A program made the translations under genes and the position numbers. Below are positions 58,225 to 64,000 of a stretch of 64,000 bases of DNA, piece by piece. The notes beneath the pieces were generated by a model. The model did not search any database. It was not told the origin of the DNA and was given only the letters and a program-made list of their open reading frames with translations. Within the stretch, counting starts at the first letter, position 1. Every line of letters starts with the position of its first letter. The stretch comes from JADGQN01 sp035315185 (GTDB lineage Bacteria > Desulfobacterota > Syntrophorhabdia > Syntrophorhabdales > WCHB1-27). Location: the NCBI GenBank assembly GCA_035315185.1, contig DATFYE010000206.1, positions 1 to 64,000 of the forward strand, given 5' to 3'.

Positions 58225-60362
58225 ATGGAAGTAAGTTTCGATCTAAAAGTAGCTGAGGCGTATGCAGATGATGTCGGCAAGGGTTACGCGCGTCTCGACC
58301 CGGACGACATAAAATCCCTGGGTGCTGTCCTCGGCGATGTCATCGAGATCGTCGGTGAGAAGACGACGGTAGCGCGCATCACCGGGACCCTTCCGGAATT
58401 CCACGGCAAGAAAATCATCCAGATCGACGGCATTACCCGGGAAAATGCCAAAGCAAATGTCGGGGGAGCGGTCAGGGTCAGGAAAGTAGTCCGTAAAACA
58501 GCCTCCACAGTCATTGTTACCCCCATTGACCTCATGGCCGCCCTACCTGAGGAAAATGAACTCGACCAATTCTCCAAGGTTCTCCAGGGGCTGGCGGTTA
58601 CGGCGGGAGACAAGATCAATGTCCCTTTCCTGGCCGGCAAAGAGCGCCTCTTTTTGGTGGAAGCCACCGCGCCCACCGGTGGGGTAATCATCAATCAGAA
58701 GACTGGCTTCATCCTAAAGAAACCCGATTTCTCTCTGGAGCCATCCTCCCGAGTCTCTTACGAGGACATAGGGGGGCTCAAGGACCAATTGAGGCTTGTC
58801 CGGGAAATGGTGGAGTTGCCCTTACGCTATGCGGACGTATTCGAGAAACTCGGGATTGAAGCACCAAAAGGAGTACTCCTGTACGGGCCGCCGGGCACAG
58901 GAAAGACCTTGATCGCCCGTGCAATAGCGAGCGAGACGAACCTCCACTTTATCAGGGTCAACGGGCCTGAGATCATCCGCAAATTTTATGGCGAGAGTGA
59001 AGCTCGGCTGCGGGAGATCTTCGAAGAAGCGGCCCGGGAAGCGCCAAGCGTCATTTTTATCGATGAAATAGATGCGGTTGCTCGAAGCGGGCGGAGGTAC
59101 TGGGTGACGTTGAGAAGCGAGTGGTGGCTCAGCTGCTTGCCCTGATGGACGGCATGGTTTCTCGCGGCAACGTGATCGTCATCGGCGCAACCAATATGCC
59201 GGAGATCATAGATCCTGCTTTGCGCCGCCCCGGCCGTTTCGATAGAGAAATAGTCATCCCCGTGCCTAACGTTGAGGGAAGGCAGGCCATCCTGCGCATA
59301 CATAGTCGCCGCATGCCGCTCGCGCCAGATGTCGACCTTGACAGGCTGGCTGCGATCACTCATGCCTTCGTTGGCGCTGATCTGGAAGTGCTCTGCAAAG
59401 AGGCGGGCATGGTTGCGCTGAGACGCTACCTTTCCGCAGAAGGAGAAAACCATCTCCGCGACATACTGGCGTCGGGTGACCACCTTCAGATCACGATGGA
59501 AGATTTCCTGACCGGCTTGCGGGAAGTAGAGCCGACTGCGACTCGCGAGTTTTACACGGAGAGATCCATGGTGAGCTGGAACGATGTTGGTGGTCTGGGC
59601 TACATCAAAGATGCCCTTACCGCCATCGTCGACTGGCCGACAAAATACCCTCACCTTTTTGCTTCAGCCAAGGTGATGCCTCCAAAAGGGATCCTCTTCA
59701 CCGGCCCGTCCGGTACGGGAAAAACCTTGATGGCAAAGGCTTTGGCCGGTCAAACCGGTCTTAATTTCATCTCAGTAAGCGTACCCATCCTTTTTTCCAA
59801 ATGGCTGGGTGAATCAGAGAGGGCCCTTCACGAGATCTTTAAAAAAGCTAAACAATCAGCTCCCTGCATACTTTTCTTCGATGAGATTGACTCACTCGGC
59901 TTTTCTCGAACCGTAACGAGCGAAGGAGGGGCTGTCGCAGAACGAATGGTCAGTCAGTTCTTCAACGAGCTCGACAACCTGAGCGACCTTTCTCAGGTAA
60001 TTGTCCTTGGCGCAACAAACAGGGAAGAAGTGCTCGATCCAGCCCTGACGCATGCGGGGCGACTCGACTATATACTTCACTTTCTTCCGCCAACCGAGGC
60101 TGAGCGGCTGGAGATACTGCAGATGCATACGAGGGGGAGGCCACTCGATGCTACCGTCGATCTGACTGAACTGGCCAGACTGACGGAGGGTATGGTCGGT
60201 TCAGAGATAGCCTCAATATGTAGGAATGCGGCAATAATGGCCGTTGCCGAATTAATCAATGACCCACTGAAGGCGCAATCAGATGAACTTCGAATCGGCC
60301 CCAGCCTTTTTAGAGAAGCAATAAAAAGGGTCCGGACTAAAGAGGGAGTTTCTGCATGTTAG
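58225..60362 (+). pseudogene. Cdc48/VCP-like double AAA+ ATPase with one-base frameshift
   Basis: Archaeal- or eukaryote-type unfoldase with an N-domain (GKGYARLDPDDIKSLGAVLG double-psi barrel, VTPIDLMAALPEEN) and two AAA modules. D1: Walker A GPPGTGKTL, Walker B VIFIDEIDAVA. D2: GPSGTGKTL, ILFFDEIDSLG, arginine-finger region. In D1 the frame breaks after DEIDAVA. Frame 1 ends at 59145, and from about 59090 the next frame continues EVLGDVEKRVVAQLLALMDG, exactly the expected D1 sequence. Adding one base near 59081-59084 (GCT-CG to GCT-CCG, restoring A-P-K-R) reconnects both halves into about 710 residues. A real mutation or a sequencing error are both possible. ATG 58225. Confidence 0.85.
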
Positions 60363-61096
60363 GGGCGATGAAAGCGGTCAAGAAGAAGCGGGCCTACCAA
60401 GAGATTGTTGAACAAATCCGCAGTGCCATTGAAAAGGGAAAACTGAAGAGGGCCGATCAACTCCCCAATGAGAAAGAGCTGTCTGATACCTTTAATGTGT
60501 CCCGCTCCACGGTCAGGGAAGCCATTCTTTCGTTGGAAACCATGCAGCTCGTGGAAAGACGCCAGGGTGAAGGAACGTACGTCACCGCTTCCAGCGAGGA
60601 GGCCCTTATCAGGCCCTTGGCTGCGGCCCTTTTCCAGGAGAAGGACGATATCATCGATATCTTTACCTTGAGAAAAATCATTGAGCCCGAGGTAGCGGAG
60701 CTGGCTTCTAAACATGCAATCCCGGAAAGAATTGCCCAGTTGGAAAAGATCATCAGCGAGCAGGAGAAGGAATTGAAGAAGGGGATTGTTTTGCACAATG
60801 ACGCAGATTTTCATCAAGTACTATCCAGGATGACCGGAAACAAGGTTCTTGAGCGTCTTCTTTCCGCCCTCGTGGGCCTTCTTGGCAAGACCCGCGAGAA
60901 ATACCTTCTGACGCAGGAGAGAAAACAAAAGTCGATTACGGGCCATCGGGAGATCCTGGCCGCAATCAGGAGTGGCCAGGGCACAGCAGCAAAGAAGGCC
61001 ATGCTACGCCATCTCGAAGGAGTGGAAAAAACTCTGTTCAAGAAGAAAGGAGGGAATGGAGGCAACCAAAATGGAAACGGCAAAGCGAGATTCTAG
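60356..61096 (+). CDS. FadR-like GntR transcriptional regulator
   Basis: Regulator of 246 residues: winged helix (IVEQIRSAIEKGKLKRADQL, ELSDTFNVSRSTVREAILSL) and an FCD domain (LRKIIEPEVAELASKHAIPE, FHQVLSRMTGN, GHREILAAIRSGQ) with metal-ligand His residues. ATG 60356 overlaps the Cdc48 stop by seven bases and has GAGGGAG upstream, so translation is coupled to the upstream gene. It is followed 51 bases later by porG. It may sense a 2-oxoacid or acyl compound and act at the 58177 inverted repeat. Its low-complexity tail (KKKGGNGGNQNGNGKARF) is unusual. Confidence 0.88.
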   Translation: MLGAMKAVKKKRAYQEIVEQIRSAIEKGKLKRADQLPNEKELSDTFNVSRSTVREAILSLETMQLVERRQGEGTYVTASSEEALIRPLAAALFQEKDDIIDIFTLRKIIEPEVAELASKHAIPERIAQLEKIISEQEKELKKGIVLHNDADFHQVLSRMTGNKVLERLLSALVGLLGKTREKYLLTQERKQKSITGHREILAAIRSGQGTAAKKAMLRHLEGVEKTLFKKKGGNGGNQNGNGKARF

Positions 61097-61147
61097 TTTT
61101 ACAGGTCAGTTGAGCTGATCAACTAATTATGAAGGAGGTATCTGTTT

Positions 61148-61786
61148 ATGGGTAAGGTAACCGAGATCACCGTTTGGACAAGGGGCGTGGTGATGGACAA
61201 GGAGGCCAGGGACGTTGCCAACGCCTTTGGGCAGGCTGCAAAAATGGAGGGCAAGTTCGTGCAGGCATTCGATAACTATGAAGACCTGCCCGACCGCGTG
61301 CTCGTAACCACCAGGAAGTATGTCCGCATCAGCGACGAAGAGATCGAGATGAAGTATCTTTACACCAATGCACATCCGGATGTCGTCGTCATCGTTGAGC
61401 CGACGATCGTCAAAGGCATAAATGTGCTGAAAGGCATGCCTGAGGGCGGTCTCCTGCTCATCAATACCAACCGGCCCATCGACTACATGCTGCAGTTCAT
61501 TCCCAATGCAGATGTATTGGGTTGCGTAGCCACAGTAGATGCCGATGGTATATCAGGGATTCGCACCGTTGACTTCTCCGGTTCTGAAGGCGGCGTGGAC
61601 ACGGCCGGCGTGGGAGCTGGCATTGCTGCCCCGATCCTCGGGGCGCTGGCAAGGGTCTCGGGCATGGCGAAGAAAGAGAACCTCGCGAAAATCGTGAGCG
61701 ACGTTGCTGCTCTGGAACGCGGCTATAACGAGGTAAAGCTCGAGAAGTTCCGTAAAGCCCGTGTGGAATATTCATGGGGAACGTGA
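61148..61786 (+). CDS. porG: 2-oxoacid:ferredoxin oxidoreductase gamma subunit
   Basis: Gamma subunit of 212 residues of a four-subunit ferredoxin oxidoreductase. TEITVWTRGVVMDKEARDVA, FVQAFDNYEDLPDRVLVTTR, VVVIVEPTIVKGINVLKGMP and VATVDADGISGI are family segments. A good ribosome-binding site (GAAGGAGGT) precedes ATG 61148. The order gamma-delta-alpha-beta follows in one direction with short gaps, so all four are co-expressed. The enzyme converts a 2-oxoacid and CoA to acyl-CoA, CO2 and reduced ferredoxin. Confidence 0.9.
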   Translation: MGKVTEITVWTRGVVMDKEARDVANAFGQAAKMEGKFVQAFDNYEDLPDRVLVTTRKYVRISDEEIEMKYLYTNAHPDVVVIVEPTIVKGINVLKGMPEGGLLLINTNRPIDYMLQFIPNADVLGCVATVDADGISGIRTVDFSGSEGGVDTAGVGAGIAAPILGALARVSGMAKKENLAKIVSDVAALERGYNEVKLEKFRKARVEYSWGT

Positions 61787-61838
61787 GAATAATGGTGGGG
61801 CAGTACGCTACCGCCAAACCTTTAGAAAGGAGAGACTT

Positions 61839-62168
61839 ATGGCAATAAAGATTCCCAAAGACAGAGAGGTACCATTTGGGGCAATCACTCCGGCTCCGGT
61901 GAAGCAGCAAGATCTTTTCATTACCTCCAACTGGCGGATCGTCCGTCCGATAATCGACCACGAGAAGTGCACCCGCTGTTTCACATGCTACGCCTCGTGC
62001 CCCGACTCTTGCTGGTCCTACAACGAGAAAGAAGACAAAATGGAATGGAACTGGAAGTTTTGCAAAGGCTGTCAGATTTGCATCTATGAATGTCCTGCTG
62101 ATGCCATTTCTGCGGCTCCCGAACTCGACTTTCAGGACGGAGTTCATCGTCTGGAAAAACCTTTTTAA
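61839..62168 (+). CDS. porD: 2-oxoacid:ferredoxin oxidoreductase delta subunit (2x[4Fe-4S])
   Basis: Ferredoxin-like subunit of 109 residues. Two cluster motifs: CTRCFTCYASCPDSCW and CKGCQICIYECP, all eight cysteines present. ATG 61839 (MAIKIPKDREVPFG) has GAAAGGAG upstream; the frame opens 26 codons earlier. It carries electrons from the thiamine diphosphate centre to ferredoxin. It lies 52 bases after porG and 12 bases before porA. Confidence 0.9.
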   Translation: MAIKIPKDREVPFGAITPAPVKQQDLFITSNWRIVRPIIDHEKCTRCFTCYASCPDSCWSYNEKEDKMEWNWKFCKGCQICIYECPADAISAAPELDFQDGVHRLEKPF

Positions 62169-62180
62169 GGAGGAGAGATT

Positions 62181-63374
62181 ATGGCGAAAGAAATGATGCT
62201 CAGCGGCTGCGCAGCAGCAGCACAGGGAGCAAAATTTGCAGAAATAGAGGTCACTGCTTCATATCCAATCCGCCCTTATACCGCAATTATGATGGAGCTC
62301 GCCAAAATGATCGCGAACGGTGAGCTGGATTGCGAGTTCGTACACGGCGAAGGCGAGCATGCTCAGGTTTCCATCGTTTTAGGAGCTTCCGCCTGTGGTG
62401 CCCGTGCTTACGTAGGAAGCGCAGGTGTCGGCGTCACGTACGCGTTTGAGTTGTACAGCCCGGTCGCTGGTGGCCGTTATCCACTCCAGATGGCGATCGC
62501 AGACCGGACCCTCGACCCTCCGGGAGATTTCGGCTCGGAACATACGGATGCCATGTCCGCAAGGGACCAGGGCTGGTTAATGGGCTGGGCGTCTACGCCG
62601 CAGGAGGTTCTTGACAACACACTGATCAACTACCGCGTTGGCGAAGATCCCCGCGTAATGCTGCCCCAGTTCGTGTGCCAGGACGGTTATTTCCTCTCCC
62701 ATATTCCGGATAAAGTCATACTGCCGGAGCTTGCCCAGGTGAGAGAGTTCCTGCCGCCCTACAAGGCACCGCATCCCTTAAGCCCAGCCTGCCCTGTCTC
62801 GCATGGTCCGCAGATCAGGCCTGACCAGGGAGCACCGATGGACGCTCAACGGGCAGCGACTTTCCTGGTAGTCCCCAAGGTAATAGAAGAAGCAGTGGCA
62901 GATTATAATAGGATCTTCGGACGGAATCTGGCCCCGTGGCTCGAAAAATTCATGATGGACGATGCAGAAGTCGCGTTCTTCATTCAGGGCGCTCACGCAA
63001 ATACCTGCAAATCGGCAATCCGCCACCTGAGGGATCAAGGTTTGAAGGCCGGCATGGTGAGACCACGCTGGGTAAGACCGTGGCCGACACAGCAGATCGC
63101 CGAAGCACTTGCCAATACAAAGGCAGTGGCCTGCGTGGAGACCAGTACCTCTTACGGCGGGGCCACGAGGGGCGGAAACTTGATTCACGAGGTCAGCGCA
63201 AGCCTTTATGACCTGGATAAGAGACCATTGCTCACATCCTTCATGGCAGGCCTCGGCGGCGACGTTATTCTCCTGGACGACTTCTACTACATGGCGAAGA
63301 TCCTCAAGCAGATGGTGGAGGAGAAAAAGACCCGTCAGAAGGTCTATTGGGTAGGATTTGAAGACGAAACCTAA
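62181..63374 (+). CDS. porA: 2-oxoacid:ferredoxin oxidoreductase alpha subunit
   Basis: Alpha subunit of 397 residues with the pyrimidine-binding domain of thiamine diphosphate enzymes and domain II. EVTASYPIRPYTAIMMELAK is the family-start equivalent of SYPITPST; FVHGEGEHAQVSIVLGASAC, GVGVTYAFELYSPVAGGRYP, DQGWLMGWASTPQEVLDNTL and GMVRPRWVRPWPTQQIAEAL follow. Arg and Tyr (IRPYT) replace the usual ITPQT, so the substrate pocket may differ from plain pyruvate; phenylglyoxylate-type oxoacids are a possibility. GGAGGAG precedes ATG 62181. Confidence 0.9.
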   Translation: MAKEMMLSGCAAAAQGAKFAEIEVTASYPIRPYTAIMMELAKMIANGELDCEFVHGEGEHAQVSIVLGASACGARAYVGSAGVGVTYAFELYSPVAGGRYPLQMAIADRTLDPPGDFGSEHTDAMSARDQGWLMGWASTPQEVLDNTLINYRVGEDPRVMLPQFVCQDGYFLSHIPDKVILPELAQVREFLPPYKAPHPLSPACPVSHGPQIRPDQGAPMDAQRAATFLVVPKVIEEAVADYNRIFGRNLAPWLEKFMMDDAEVAFFIQGAHANTCKSAIRHLRDQGLKAGMVRPRWVRPWPTQQIAEALANTKAVACVETSTSYGGATRGGNLIHEVSASLYDLDKRPLLTSFMAGLGGDVILLDDFYYMAKILKQMVEEKKTRQKVYWVGFEDET

Positions 63375-63403
63375 AATTATGATCCACGAGGAGGTGTTGG
63401 ATT

Positions 63404-64000
63404 ATGCAAAACGTTGATTATAGAAAGCAGATTTTAGAACCGATCAAATCTCTTCGGGGAGCACCCAGAGAAGAGATGTATCTTCCCGGGCACAGGACAT
63501 GTGCCGGCTGCGGGCCTGCCCTTAATTACCGGCTCGTGGCAAAAGCAGCGGGCCGAGACACGATCTTCATTGGACCCACAGGTTGCATGTACGTTGCCAA
63601 TTCCAGCTATCTCTGCACGCCTTATGCTGTTTCCTGGATCCACGCGCAGATCACCAACGGTGGGGCTGTTGGGTCAGGAGTTGAGGCGGCCTATAAGACC
63701 CTGATCCGCAAAGGAAAATATGATGGTCCATTTCCAAATGTTATCGTCATGGCGGGAGACGGCGGTACAGTCGATATCGGCCTTCAGGCCATGTCAGCCA
63801 TGATGTATCGGGGCCATGATGCGCTTTTCATCTGTTACGATAATGAGTCCTATGCTAATACCGGCATCCAGACCTCACCGACAACGCCCTACGGAGCGAA
63901 CACCACGTTTACCCCCCCGGGAAAGCTTATCCCTGAAGGCAAGACCCTCTTCCCGAAGGACCCGCCCCAGCTGGTCATTGGTGGCCACCCGCTAGTCAAG
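63404..64000 (+). CDS. porB: 2-oxoacid:ferredoxin oxidoreductase beta subunit, cut by window edge
   Basis: N-terminal 199 residues of the thiamine diphosphate-binding beta subunit. PGHRTCAGCGPALNYRLVAK is the CxGCG start, GPTGCMYVANSSYL follows, and VIVMAGDGGTVDIGLQAMSA is the diphosphate/magnesium motif, ending in YDNESYANTGIQTSPTTP. GAGGAGGTG lies about eight bases before ATG 63404. The frame is open to the window end. It completes the gamma-delta-alpha-beta set. Confidence 0.92.
   Translation, partial: MQNVDYRKQILEPIKSLRGAPREEMYLPGHRTCAGCGPALNYRLVAKAAGRDTIFIGPTGCMYVANSSYLCTPYAVSWIHAQITNGGAVGSGVEAAYKTLIRKGKYDGPFPNVIVMAGDGGTVDIGLQAMSAMMYRGHDALFICYDNESYANTGIQTSPTTPYGANTTFTPPGKLIPEGKTLFPKDPPQLVIGGHPLVK

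Overview
The window looks like a chromosomal stretch of a strictly anaerobic, Gram-negative bacterium of moderately high GC, most consistent with the Desulfobacterota (former Deltaproteobacteria) and perhaps an aromatic-degrading, Syntrophorhabdus-like lineage. This placement is an inference from gene content: a ferredoxin-dependent 2-oxoacid oxidoreductase, an aldehyde:ferredoxin oxidoreductase, a 4-hydroxybutyryl-CoA dehydratase, a hydroxybenzoyl-CoA-reductase-like molybdoenzyme with an aryl-acid ligase, a reductive dehalogenase, and a Liv-type ABC importer built around an amidohydrolase. No rRNA, tRNA or CRISPR array was seen.

Layout. 1-1.4 kb: IS transposase cut by the window edge. 1.6-7.6 kb: livFKHMG importer with an embedded ACMSD-like amidohydrolase. 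8-14.8 kb: O-methyltransferase, remnant of an HU gene, HGSNAT-like membrane acyltransferase, Tat-less reductive dehalogenase, VOC protein, di-heme peroxidase, alpha/beta hydrolase. 15-18.5 kb: Tat-exported molybdopterin oxidoreductase with an FeS subunit and a tiny coupled ORF. 18.6-27.2 kb: endonuclease Q, AOR + MoaD, 4-hydroxybutyryl-CoA dehydratase, GntR regulator and divergent succinyl-CoA-synthetase-like genes. 27.3-34.4 kb: response regulator, AmgK/MurU peptidoglycan recycling pair, SpoIID/LytB protein, glycosyltransferase and DUF4922 protein. 34.4-37.6 kb: three-gene envelope operon. 38-43 kb: ene-reductase, SBF-type transporter, small lipoprotein, Nudix, HExxH protein and a membrane protein. 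43.3-49.2 kb: aryl-acid ligase plus three-subunit xanthine-dehydrogenase-family enzyme plus MoaD. 49.4-58 kb: radical SAM, BrkB, DnaJ, ArnT-like, MsrP-like, TauE and malic enzyme. 58.2-64 kb: Cdc48-like AAA ATPase (frameshifted), FadR-like regulator and porGDAB.

The most unusual signal is in the spaces between genes. At least six ~105-150 bp elements share one architecture: matching terminal arms, a central CGTACY..RGTACG hairpin and a conserved internal end carrying GAAGG-TATACAC-(T/A)TG. The terminal arm sequence differs from copy to copy, yet each copy's two arms still match each other. Independent short hairpins (ACCCGCTTGCGGGT) are scattered between genes and also sit inside two of the long elements. 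One long element supplies the only usable start codon and ribosome-binding site of murU.

Several genes depart from their family: the Cdc48 gene has a one-base frameshift, the MsrP-like protein has Ser in place of the Mo-ligating Cys, the FeS subunit lacks one cluster cysteine (Arg instead), and the TauE gene has no ATG/GTG/TTG start in its plausible window and probably begins at CTG. All functional statements rest on motif recognition by eye; no database search was run.
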